Below are positions 48,692-56,666 of a stretch of DNA of 64,000 nucleotides, piece by piece. This DNA comes from Magicicada septendecula (lineage: Eukaryota; Arthropoda; Insecta; Hemiptera; Cicadidae), in contig JAWRYS010001459.1 in assembly GCA_034769895.1 (NCBI GenBank), positions 1-64,000 on the forward strand, in the 5' to 3' direction. The notes beneath the pieces are model-generated. The model saw only the letters and a list, made by a program, of their open reading frames with translations, was not told the DNA's origin and did not search any database. The stretch's first letter is position 1, and every line of letters begins with the position of its first letter. The translations under genes were made by a program, and so were the position numbers.

Positions 48692-48945
48692 TTTAAAATC
48701 AATCAAGGACATATGACGTAATTAATGGTTCAAGGACGTCAGGAATGTGCAGATCGGCAATAAACAGATGACGTAGACTTCGCGGACCGGCAGCCCTAGG
48801 CGCTGAGTCGATATCTCCTTTAAAATCAATCAAGGACATATGACGTAATTAATGGTTCAAGGACGTCAGGAATGTGCAGATCGGCAATAAACAGATGACG
48901 TAGACTTCGCGGACCGGCAGCCCTAGGCGCTGAGTCGATATCTCC
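48692..48945. repeat. Two 127-bp direct repeats upstream of NS1 (left arm)
   Basis: 48692-48818 and 48819-48945 are near-identical. Each contains TGACGTAATTAATGG and AGATGACGTAGAC sites (ATF/CREB-like half-sites) and a GGCAGCCCTAGGCGCTG block. The position just upstream of the NS1 promoter suggests a duplicated control or terminal viral region. Confidence 0.9.
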
Positions 48946-49031
48946 GTTGACTTCGGTACTAGTTCGAGACGTCGCATACGGGTGACCGTCGGGGGGGAAG
49001 CGGCTTCGCCGCCGGCAAGTAATCAGCTGCG

Positions 49032-49065
49032 TAGTTGGTCGCTTCTCTCGGCACCTCGTGGGGAG
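49032..49065 (+). repeat. 34-bp NS1 leader repeat (left arm)
   Basis: A 34-base block with core TCGCTTCTCTCGGCACCTCG. It recurs at 51757-51790 (minus) beside the inner junction and at 52976-53009 (minus) in the right arm. The presence of one block ahead of each oppositely facing ORF is what terminal repeats of an ambisense virus would give. Confidence 0.9.
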
Positions 49066-49107
49066 AGCAGAACGACAATATATGTTTGCTACCGAGCTCG
49101 TTTGACG

Positions 49108-49146
49108 GGTATAAGAGAGGCGAGCTCACCTCTCCTTTTATACATA
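49108..49146. promoter_or_regulatory. Palindromic promoter with TATA motifs on both strands (left arm)
   Basis: A near-palindrome centred on GAGCTC carries TATAAGA on the plus strand (49110-49116) and a TATAAAAGG-like motif on the minus strand (about 49145-49136). The plus-strand TATA is placed for a start near 49140, ahead of the NS1 ATG at 49167. The minus-strand one would drive the divergent spliced gene, and GTGAGC on that strand could be its first donor site. Confidence 0.5.
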
Positions 49147-49166
49147 TTACATTTTACACTACACGC

Positions 49167-49631
49167 ATGACCAGTATATACTATAACAATCTTATTGTAC
49201 GTAAATATAGACGCTTGCTTTGTTCTCATAGGTATCATGAATACTGCAACTGGGAGTTCAACTATCACCGGAGTACCTGTGGTCGACTTAGACGACGAGG
49301 CTACATTGTTACCAGGCATGGAGGAGTCGGACCAGTGTGGACAGTACCCGTTGACACAGCAGACGCCTCCAATCAGAACAACATTCAAGATATCGAAACC
49401 GGCGAAGAAGAAGACGTTGAAGCGAGTACACCAACAACTTCTACCACCAAATACCATCCCGTGTCCGTTGAAGAAGCAGGCCCGTCTAGCAGAGGAGGAG
49501 GAGATCAACCAGACCCGCAACTTTCTCAAACAACTATCCTTGACTTCTATAGACGCGGAGATGTGGCGGACGTTCGGAGTCTATTATGCGACACTGAATT
49601 CTACCACCAAATACCATCCCGTGTCCGTTGA
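49167..49631 (+). pseudogene. Densovirus-like NS1, 5' part, cut by a frame change (left arm)
   Basis: The ATG at 49167 starts the frame that in the right arm runs through the nickase domain. Here the 160-bp duplication (49441-49760) shifts it and it stops at 49631 after 154 residues. It is an NS1 N-terminal fragment by comparison with the right-arm ORF. The right-arm frame shows what was interrupted; the break is the duplication itself. Confidence 0.75.
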
Positions 49632-51333
49632 AGAAGCAGGCCCGTCTAGCAGAGGAGGAGGAGATCAACCAGACCCGCAACTTTCTCAAACAACTATCCT
49701 TGACTTCTATAGACGCGGAGATGTGGCGGACGTTCGGAGTCTATTATGCGACACTGAACGTCCCGTGGACGGAGGTGGTAAATGCTGTTTCCGGTGCCTT
49801 CCCGGCTCTCCTCACACATCAACTCACGAATTCGCTGCCCATATACACGCAACCGTTAGCCGAAGTCTGCGAGCTTTCGTCATTCAGGATATTATTACCC
49901 CCGGGAGCGGCAGCGACGGTGAGCAGCTTGTACAACGCTTGGAAGCGGCAGTGGGAGCGTACAGAAATACCGGAGGTAAACACCGCAAGGACACAGCATT
50001 TATCGCCAGCTACCACGACATCCCCGGTATGCCACACATCCACGTCTACCACTCCTGCTCCTACACCAAAAGTTGGTGTAGTTGCGCCATCCTTCGTAAC
50101 TTCTCTATATGTCCACAATATAGAAGAAACCATAGGTCATGCGACCTACACATCCTCGACTGGGTTAAAATCCTCCAGTATCTATTGGGAACAGGACGAA
50201 AGTTCATATCGCTTGAAATCGGATTGCATAGTTGGACCCACCAGGGTCGATGTCAATTTGATGAACAGACAGCGTTTGGCGAGGATCAGCGATCCGAGGC
50301 AGCAATGGCGCGCTGCGACCTCCAGATTGAGGCTGTGGTGCAACCCGCAGGAACCGCAGGGACAAGCCATTCTACAGAAAATGCAGGAACTTCAGATGCT
50401 AGCAATACAATATTTGCAATGCCAATCCGATTGCCAGCGAGAGCGAACTTCATTGATATCATGAGTCTGTACTTGCGATATCCCTGTTCCCCGATAGAGA
50501 GGTTAACCACACTGAACTGCTGGCGCGAAAACCTTAGCTTTCAATGTTTGAATCCTACAGGTACCGTTGTCCAGCAGGCACTCAGTTACTGTCGAGGACA
50601 GATCAATAAATTCACAATCGCCGAACTGTATAAAATGTACAGCGAGGCAAGTGCTCCGTTGTTCGGCTATATGTCAGTCGAACAATGTAATGAAAAATAT
50701 TTAAACAGATTAGACACATACAATGCAATATTGCAATTGTTAGCGTTTCAATTTAATAATGACGCTAAACAAGTAGATGATTTCTGTAATACATTGTGTA
50801 GCATATTAGATAAGACAAACGGTAAGCGGAATGCGCTCTGGGTAGTCTCCAATCACAGTGCCGGGAAGAATTTCTTCTTTGATGCCATCACAGCGTACTT
50901 CCTGAACGTAGGCTACATCTCCAACCCTATCCGGCACAACGTCTTCGCATTTATGGACTGCGTAGACAGACGAGTCATCCTCTGGAACGAAGCCCAATGC
51001 GATGCCTATTTCTACGAGGAAGTCAAGGCACTGTTATCTGGAGATTCACCCAAAGTAAACTTTAAAATGCAAGGGCCGAAAACTGTGGCACCTACACCGC
51101 TTATCGTTCTGTCAAATAGAGAGACATTCCCAAATAATGAAGAGTTTAATTGTAGACTCAGTAAATATGTGTGGAAGACAGCGCCACTATTACAACAGTG
51201 GTCGCTAAAAAAACCACACCCATTGTATACCTTAGAAATACTAATATTTTTTAACCAGTGTTGTGCGTTGGATGAGGAGATAATGGAATTAATATCTGAA
51301 GTTTATACAAATTTATTTATTAACATTGAATAA
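49237..51333 (+). CDS. Densovirus-like chimera: NS2-frame start, then NS1 HUH nickase and SF3 helicase (left arm and spacer)
   Basis: From the NS2-frame ATG at 49237 an uninterrupted 698-codon frame runs to 51333, because the 160-bp duplication moves translation into the NS1 frame after about residue 121. The NS1 part has a HUH nickase motif (HIHVYHSC, 50035-50058) followed by a Cys-X-Cys and a conserved Trp/Lys region as in densovirus NS1. It then has an SF3 helicase: Walker A (SNHSAGKNFF, about 50848-50877), Walker B (RVILWNEA, 50971-50994) and a sensor-like PTPLIVLSN (51121-51147). NS1 nicks viral ends and unwinds DNA during rolling-hairpin replication in the nucleus. The start is an accident of the duplication. 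Expression is unknown; the frame has no stop over nearly 700 codons. Confidence 0.8.
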   Translation: MNTATGSSTITGVPVVDLDDEATLLPGMEESDQCGQYPLTQQTPPIRTTFKISKPAKKKTLKRVHQQLLPPNTIPCPLKKQARLAEEEEINQTRNFLKQLSLTSIDAEMWRTFGVYYATLNSTTKYHPVSVEEAGPSSRGGGDQPDPQLSQTTILDFYRRGDVADVRSLLCDTERPVDGGGKCCFRCLPGSPHTSTHEFAAHIHATVSRSLRAFVIQDIITPGSGSDGEQLVQRLEAAVGAYRNTGGKHRKDTAFIASYHDIPGMPHIHVYHSCSYTKSWCSCAILRNFSICPQYRRNHRSCDLHILDWVKILQYLLGTGRKFISLEIGLHSWTHQGRCQFDEQTAFGEDQRSEAAMARCDLQIEAVVQPAGTAGTSHSTENAGTSDASNTIFAMPIRLPARANFIDIMSLYLRYPCSPIERLTTLNCWRENLSFQCLNPTGTVVQQALSYCRGQINKFTIAELYKMYSEASAPLFGYMSVEQCNEKYLNRLDTYNAILQLLAFQFNNDAKQVDDFCNTLCSILDKTNGKRNALWVVSNHSAGKNFFFDAITAYFLNVGYISNPIRHNVFAFMDCVDRRVILWNEAQCDAYFYEEVKALLSGDSPKVNFKMQGPKTVAPTPLIVLSNRETFPNNEEFNCRLSKYVWKTAPLLQQWSLKKPHPLYTLEILIFFNQCCALDEEIMELISEVYTNLFINIE
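49441..49760 (+). repeat. 160-bp tandem duplication inside NS1/NS2 (left arm only)
   Basis: 49441-49600 is repeated at 49601-49760 with no difference I can find. The right arm has a single copy (52441-52600). 160 is not a multiple of three, so both overlapping frames are shifted. Confidence 0.97.
49601..50464 (+). pseudogene. NS2-like frame, downstream part (left arm)
   Basis: The frame overlapping NS1 continues here (from 49628) to a stop at 50462-50464. It encodes a Pro/Thr/Gln-rich protein with no catalytic motif. It is separated from its own ATG at 49237 by the duplication. In densoviruses a second nonstructural protein overlaps NS1 in another frame. The right-arm version is continuous. 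Confidence 0.55.
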
Positions 51334-51788
51334 TACATTGTACATAATATATATGGTTATGGATAATAAATATGGTTATGTTATGGAAATTGATATAACT
51401 TTTTATTTACACTCCTTACCCTAGCATCTATATCCGGCATATATTGCCATAATGGATCACTATGAATTAAGTGCTTTAACTCTGTTCTTAACGTTCTACG
51501 ATTACTTTTACTAAGTGTTATATCCATATCATGGACACAATTATTGTTACGAATACATACAAATGCTTCCATATCGGTAAGCGCCCACTTGGTGCGTATA
51601 CGCATCCAATGTCTATAGTCTACATGCATTAATGCTGCATCCCAAGTACTTGTGTCCAGGATAAGTGAATTGCGGCATACTGGTATCATAATTATGGAGA
51701 TCCGATATATAGCCACCATAGTTGGGACGGCTAGTAATATATATTGGTTCGCTAGTCTCCCCACGAGGTGCCGAGAGAAGCGACCAAC
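50413..51788. other. Spacer (loop) between the inverted arms
   Basis: 1376 bases with no counterpart in the other arm. It carries the NS1 helicase half on the plus strand and a convergent ORF on the minus strand. AATAAA at 51365-51370 (plus) and AATAAA motifs near 51312-51321 (minus) give both convergent genes overlapping 3' ends, as in ambisense densoviruses. Confidence 0.9.
51381..51719 (-). CDS. Unknown 112-codon ORF convergent with NS1
   Basis: It starts at the ATG at 51719, 38 bases after the leader repeat copy (51757-51790), and ends 47 bases from the NS1 stop on the other strand. The placement behind a terminal-repeat-like block and opposite NS1 is that of a VP or accessory gene in an ambisense densovirus genome. 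At 112 codons it would be a remnant or a small protein. It is rich in Asp, Arg and aromatic residues (for example LMHVDYRHWMRI). Function is not assigned. Confidence 0.45.
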   Translation of the reverse strand: MVAIYRISIIMIPVCRNSLILDTSTWDAALMHVDYRHWMRIRTKWALTDMEAFVCIRNNNCVHDMDITLSKSNRRTLRTELKHLIHSDPLWQYMPDIDARVRSVNKKLYQFP

Positions 51789-52874
51789 TATTGTATTGCT
51801 AGCATCTGAAGTTCCTGCATTTTCTGTAGAATGGCTTGTCCCTGCGGTTCCTGGGGGTTGCACCACAGCCTCAATCTGGAGGTCGCAGCGCGCCATTGCT
51901 GCCTCGGATCGCTGATCCTCGCCAAACGCTGTCTGTTCATCAAATTGACATCGACCCTGGTGGGTCCAACTATGCAATCCGATTTCAAGCGATATGAACT
52001 TTCGTCCTGTTCCCAATAGATACTGGAGGATTTTAACCCAGTCGAGGATGTGTAGGTCGCATGACCTATGGTTTCTTCTATATTGTGGACATATAGAGAA
52101 GTTACGAAGGATGGCGCAACTACACCAACTTTTGGTGTAGGAGCAGGAGTGGTAGACGTGGATGTGTGGCATACCGGGGATGTCGTGGTAGCTGGCGATA
52201 AATGCTGTGTCCTTGCGGTGTTTACCTCCGGTATTTCTGTACGCTCCCACTGCCGCTTCCAAGCGTTGTACAAGCTGCTCACCGTCGCTGCCGCTCCCGG
52301 GGGTAATAATATCCTGAATGACGAAAGCTCGCAGACTTCGGCTAACGGTTGCGTGTATATGGGCAGCGAATTCGTGAGTTGATGTGTGAGGAGAGCCGGG
52401 AAGGCACCGGAAACAGCATTTACCACCTCCGTCCACGGGACGTTCAGTGTCGCATAATAGACTCCGAACGTCCGCCACATCTCCGCGTCTATAGAAGTCA
52501 AGGATAGTTGTTTGAGAAAGTTGCGGGTCTGGTTGATCTCCTCCTCCTCTGCTAGACGGGCCTGCTTCTTCAACGGACACGGGATGGTATTTGGTGGTAG
52601 AAGTTGTTGGTGTACTCGCTTCAACGTCTTCTTCTTCGCCGGTTTCGATATCTTGAATGTTGTTCTGATTGGAGGCGTCTGCTGTGTCAACGGGTACTGT
52701 CCACACTGGTCCGACTCCTCCATGCCTGGTAACAATGTAGCCTCGTCGTCTAAGTCGACCACAGGTACTCCGGTGATAGTTGAACTCCCAGTTGCAGTAT
52801 TCATGATACCTATGAGAACAAAGCAAGCGTCTATATTTACGTACAATAAGATTGTTATAGTATATACTGGTCAT
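51381..52874 (-). CDS. NS1 nickase half fused to an unknown C-terminus (right arm)
   Basis: A 497-codon frame from the ATG at 52874. The first about 360 codons are the NS1 N-terminal region with the HUH motif (HIH at 52166-52158), with no duplication. At 51789/51790 the sequence leaves NS1, crosses the 34-bp leader repeat in frame and continues into 112 codons that could have their own ATG at 51719. The SF3 helicase is therefore missing and the fusion is a product of the rearrangement. The C-terminal part is unrecognised: Cys/Arg/His-rich with no capsid signature I can name. Confidence 0.7.
   Translation of the reverse strand: MTSIYYNNLIVRKYRRLLCSHRYHEYCNWEFNYHRSTCGRLRRRGYIVTRHGGVGPVWTVPVDTADASNQNNIQDIETGEEEDVEASTPTTSTTKYHPVSVEEAGPSSRGGGDQPDPQLSQTTILDFYRRGDVADVRSLLCDTERPVDGGGKCCFRCLPGSPHTSTHEFAAHIHATVSRSLRAFVIQDIITPGSGSDGEQLVQRLEAAVGAYRNTGGKHRKDTAFIASYHDIPGMPHIHVYHSCSYTKSWCSCAILRNFSICPQYRRNHRSCDLHILDWVKILQYLLGTGRKFISLEIGLHSWTHQGRCQFDEQTAFGEDQRSEAAMARCDLQIEAVVQPPGTAGTSHSTENAGTSDASNTIVGRFSRHLVGRLANQYILLAVPTMVAIYRISIIMIPVCRNSLILDTSTWDAALMHVDYRHWMRIRTKWALTDMEAFVCIRNNNCVHDMDITLSKSNRRTLRTELKHLIHSDPLWQYMPDIDARVRSVNKKLYQFP
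51757..51790 (-). repeat. 34-bp leader repeat at the inner junction
   Basis: An inverse copy of 49032-49065. Its last two bases (TA, 51789-51790) are shared with the NS1 sequence of the right arm, forming the junction microhomology. Beyond it (toward 51700) the sequence only loosely resembles the left-arm leader (an ACAATATAT-like phrase). Confidence 0.9.
51788..52804 (-). CDS. NS2-like overlapping ORF (right arm)
   Basis: The ATG at 52804 lies 70 bases inside the NS1 frame and opens 338 codons in another frame. Leaky scanning past the NS1 ATG, as in densoviruses, would express it. The protein has a basic KKKTLKR patch near residue 58, an acidic EEEE segment, then a Thr/Pro-rich region. It ends at a TAG made by the junction (51788-51790). 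No family match is evident beyond its position. Confidence 0.6.
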   Translation of the reverse strand: MNTATGSSTITGVPVVDLDDEATLLPGMEESDQCGQYPLTQQTPPIRTTFKISKPAKKKTLKRVHQQLLPPNTIPCPLKKQARLAEEEEINQTRNFLKQLSLTSIDAEMWRTFGVYYATLNVPWTEVVNAVSGAFPALLTHQLTNSLPIYTQPLAEVCELSSFRILLPPGAAATVSSLYNAWKRQWERTEIPEVNTARTQHLSPATTTSPVCHTSTSTTPAPTPKVGVVAPSFVTSLYVHNIEETIGHATYTSSTGLKSSSIYWEQDESSYRLKSDCIVGPTRVDVNLMNRQRLARISDPRQQWRAATSRLRLWCNPQEPQGQAILQKMQELQMLAIQ

Positions 52875-52894
52875 GCGTGTAGTGTAAAATGTAA

Positions 52895-52933
52895 TATGTA
52901 TAAAAGGAGAGGTGAGCTCGCCTCTCTTATACC
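52895..52933. promoter_or_regulatory. Palindromic promoter with TATA motifs on both strands (right arm)
   Basis: Inverse copy of 49108-49146. Here NS1 is read on the minus strand and the spliced unknown gene on the plus strand. Confidence 0.5.
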
Positions 52934-53095
52934 CGTCAAACGAGCTCGGTAGCAAACATATATTGTCGTTCTGCTCTCCCCACGAGGTGCCGAGAGAAGC
53001 GACCAACTACGCAGCTGATTACTTGCCGGCGGCGAAGCCGCTTCCCCCCCGACGGTCACCCGTATGCGACGTCTCGAACTAGTACCGAAGTCAAC

Positions 53096-53349
53096 GGAGA
53101 TATCGACTCAGCGCCTAGGGCTGCCGGTCCGCGAAGTCTACGTCATCTGTTTATTGCCGATCTGCACATTCCTGACGTCCTTGAACCATTAATTACGTCA
53201 TATGTCCTTGATTGATTTTAAAGGAGATATCGACTCAGCGCCTAGGGCTGCCGGTCCGCGAAGTCTACGTCATCTGTTTATTGCCGATCTGCACATTCCT
53301 GACGTCCTTGAACCATTAATTACGTCATATGTCCTTGATTGATTTTAAA
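53096..53349. repeat. Two 127-bp direct repeats (right arm)
   Basis: Inverse copy of 48692-48945, with the same two units. Confidence 0.9.
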
Positions 53350-53550
53350 TTTTGCGATACTGACAGAGTTTGGGGTTACCAACCCTATGAGTGAATACCA
53401 AAACTGGGTTCCATTGAATCGTTTTCTAAGAGAAGTTAATAGCCGTTTAGAAGGGATGTATGTAAAAGTTTTACTCAATTATATATATATACATACATAA
53501 GTTTATATAAGTTAATAATATAATTGTTTCCTTTTTATTTTTTCAGACCA

Positions 53551-53601
53551 ATGAGTTCGCTCAAGAAAACTCTGGGAAAAGTAAAAAAACTAGAGTGTAA
53601 T

Positions 53602-53653
<52 letters not shown>

Positions 53654-54239
53654 GCGCATAGATTATAATAAATGCATGAATGATGTTTCGCATATTTTTA
53701 TGTATATGTATGTGTAGAGAGCTTATGTTGTGATTAATTATTGTATTATTGTAACCTGGAATGATTCATATATTGTTTATTTTTTTATTTTTTTTCAGAC
53801 TAAAAAGATCACGCAATATGTAGGACACAATGTTACTTTAAAAATTATTAAAAGAGAAATAGAACATAAAAACAACAGGTTATATTGTAAGTGTGATTTC
53901 ATTAAATTACACAGATATATAAAAACAGAACATTTTGTTAAACCACTACATGAAAACACACGATATCGTGAACAGATATCTACAAAAAACCTAACAGAAC
54001 AGAAAAGCGATTTGAATAAATTCTTTAAAAAACAATTTTACACGTTTTTCCCACAAACATCCTATTGCAAGTATCATAACATACAGTACACTCACAAAGA
54101 CGATGCAGTACATGCAAAAACAAAATGGCTTGAACAGATATATCATATGAAGTATAGATTTTCTGACAATATATACTGTACACAACTGAGAAAATATTTG
54201 TGGTCTGTAGTAGAACGTGTTTTGCCAGGTAATGCATAG
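53551..54239 (+). CDS. Unknown two-exon gene (right arm)
   Basis: Exon A: after TTTTTTCAG (ending 53546) an ATG at 53551 opens ten codons to GTAAAA at 53581. Exon B: T-rich tract and CAG ending 53798, then 146 codons to the stop at 54239. The join is in frame, giving 156 residues, basic and Tyr/His/Cys-rich. The intron contains the CA microsatellite (53604-53652). Without splicing the ORF would start at 53730. I do not recognise the product. Its 3' end has been copied into the decayed tandem array that follows. Confidence 0.5.
53604..53652. repeat. (CA)n microsatellite (right arm)
   Basis: Inverse of 48389-48438 with identical length. Confidence 0.95.
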
Positions 54240-55741
54240 TAATTCTTTTGTTGTAATTAGCAGTTGCCTTATGCATATGGATGTGTGTGTGTGTAAAGAG
54301 CGAGCTTAGAGCTAGTTGTTAACTGCTATTATTTTGCATAATTATGTAACACTTGATATCCTAAACAAATATCAACATAAGACATGTCAGAAAAGAAAAT
54401 TGATTTTAAATAATCCTTAATACAGTTTTATATAACATTGTATCACGTATGTAACATAGAATACAACCACAACGATGAAGTACAAAATGGTTTGAACAGA
54501 TATACTAACACTATATACTGATCATATTTGTGGTCTGTAGTAGTGGTAATGCATAGTAATTATCTTGTTGTAATTTACAATTCTCTTATGGATGTAAAGA
54601 GAGAGAGAGAGAGATTATTTTGTATAATTATGTAACACTTAATATTCTAAACAGATATCTACAGAAGACGTGACAGAAAATTATTTTTAATAACTCCTTT
54701 TCAAAAATGTATAACATCGTATCACGTATGTAACATAGAATACAACCACAACGATGAAGTACAAAATGGTTTGAACAGATATACTAACACTATATACTGA
54801 TCATATTTGTGGTCTGTAGTAGTGGTAATGCATAGTAATTGTCTTGTTGTAATTTACAATTCTCTTATGGATGTAAAGAGAGAGAGAGAGAGAAAGATTA
54901 TTTTGTATACATATTTGTGGTCTGTAGTAGTGGTAATGTATAGTAATTGTCTTGTTGTAATTTATAATTCTCTTATGGATGTAAAGAGAGAGAGAAAGAT
55001 TATTTTGTATAATTATGTAACACTTAATATTCTAAACAGATATCTACAGAAGACGTGACAGAAAATTATTTTTAATAACTCCTTTCCAAAAAATGTATAA
55101 AATTGTATCATGTGTGTAACATACATAGACCTGAACAGAATTGTCTTGTTGTAATTTACAATTCTCTTATGAACGTAAAGAGAAAGATTATTTTGTATAA
55201 TTATGTAACACTTAATATTCTAAACAGATATCTATAGAAGACGTGTCAGAAAGAGAAAACGATTTTTAATAAATCGTTTTAAAAAAATGTATAACATTGT
55301 ATCATGTATGTAACATACGTGGGCTGAACAGATTTACTGGCAATATATACTGTACACAATTGTAAAAAATATTTGTGTGGTAATGTTCAGTAATTACCAG
55401 TTGTATTATGCATGTAGATGTGCGTGTGTAGTCTATAAAGATTGAGCTTAATTTTGTACAATTATGTAATACATAATATTCTAAACAGATATCTACAGAA
55501 GGCGTGACAGAAAGAGAACGTGATTTTTTTAATAAATCCTTTTTAAAAAATGCATAACGTTGTATCATGTACGTAACATACACAGGCTAAAACAGATTTA
55601 CTAACAATATATACTGTACACAATTATAAAATATATTTTTGTGGTAATGTATAGTAATTACCAATTGTCTTATGTGTAAAAATCTTTCGATGTTATTAAA
55701 AAAATATATGAAATATATATCGTATTTGTTATTGTACCTTT
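54240..55741. repeat. Decayed tandem array (right arm)
   Basis: GAACAGAT- or AACAGATTTAC-type starts recur near 54130, 54493, 54770, 55324 and 55590, each followed by a TTTGTGGT...GTAATG phrase. These are diverged copies of the 3' end of the gene at 53551-54239. Inverse of 46300-47801. Confidence 0.75.
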
Positions 55742-56495
55742 TAAACAAATACAATAATGTAATTCCTACCGTACGCTTTCAACACATAAATTGTGACACA
55801 TAAAACAATTCTATGAACCAAGACCATAATATAATTCCTACCGTGCGCTTTCAGTACATACATTGTTACACAATAATAAAAAATAATTTACTTACTATAA
55901 TTTCAACCAAACCCTTTTTTTATAAACGGCACCCTTCACTACAAACATATACAACGATTATAAGTATACACAAAAAACAAATACACTTTGTAGAATAATT
56001 ATTATGCACGCCATCACACGCGACGTAACAGTGACCCGTCACAGACCTCATGCGTTTCGTTACAAAAAACCTGTTTTTAGTGCCGTACAGACACACACAC
56101 CCACCGCAAGTCGTATAGAGTTCAGCTGGCTTCAAAAAACCAGTTTTCAGAGTGTGTGCATACCGATGAGATTGGAACAAATATATTCATACACTTAAAA
56201 TATTTCAGTGAGAAGTGTCTACATTCAATCAAATTCTGTAATATAATAACATCCTCAGACAAACATATGCAATATTATATGATTATACATTTACATTTCA
56301 TATCACATTGTAAAGTGAATTTTCTCTATAAGACACATACGTCTACTGTTAGAATAACGATTACATATTCATCTGTTTTATAATAACATTGATTTAAAAT
56401 TATTCAACCTGAAATATGTATTAAAACAAATATTATTTAAATTCACAAAGGTAACATAAATATAACATACCTTCCCCTTCAGTGCGACAAGTAAC
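55742..56495. other. No gene seen (right arm)
   Basis: AT-rich; inverse of 45546-46299. Short ORFs on both strands only. Confidence 0.5.
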
Positions 56496-56666
56496 TGATA
56501 TAGTTGCAGTGGTCAGAGCTGTTGGGTTGTGCGTCGTGAGACGACCCAATGGTATCCTAGTACCGAGCCTCCTATGAGGGGCTCCTGCCTAGTGGTCCTG
56601 TCCAGACGGAATATTGATTAATTAAATTTTATTGGTCGTTACAACGACATGCTCGTACTAGGTCGA

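Larger units (their letters stand above)
43349..50412 (+). repeat. Left arm of a giant inverted duplication
   Basis: This segment is repeated in inverse orientation from 51789 to the window end. Position x pairs with 102041 minus x (right-arm coordinate) from the NS1 leader to the Jockey insertion, and with 107349-107351 minus x outside it. Net length agrees exactly after counting three differences: the 160-bp tandem duplication at 49441-49760, the Jockey insertion in the right arm, and two bases in a TA run near 44580. The GT microsatellites have the same length. The outer boundary cannot be seen because the right arm runs off the window. Confidence 0.97.

Noticed and set aside
49089-49529. 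Minus-strand ORF of 146 codons over the NS1 start (and its copy at 52512-52952)
   Set aside because: It covers the promoter and leader and is antisense to two better-supported overlapping frames.
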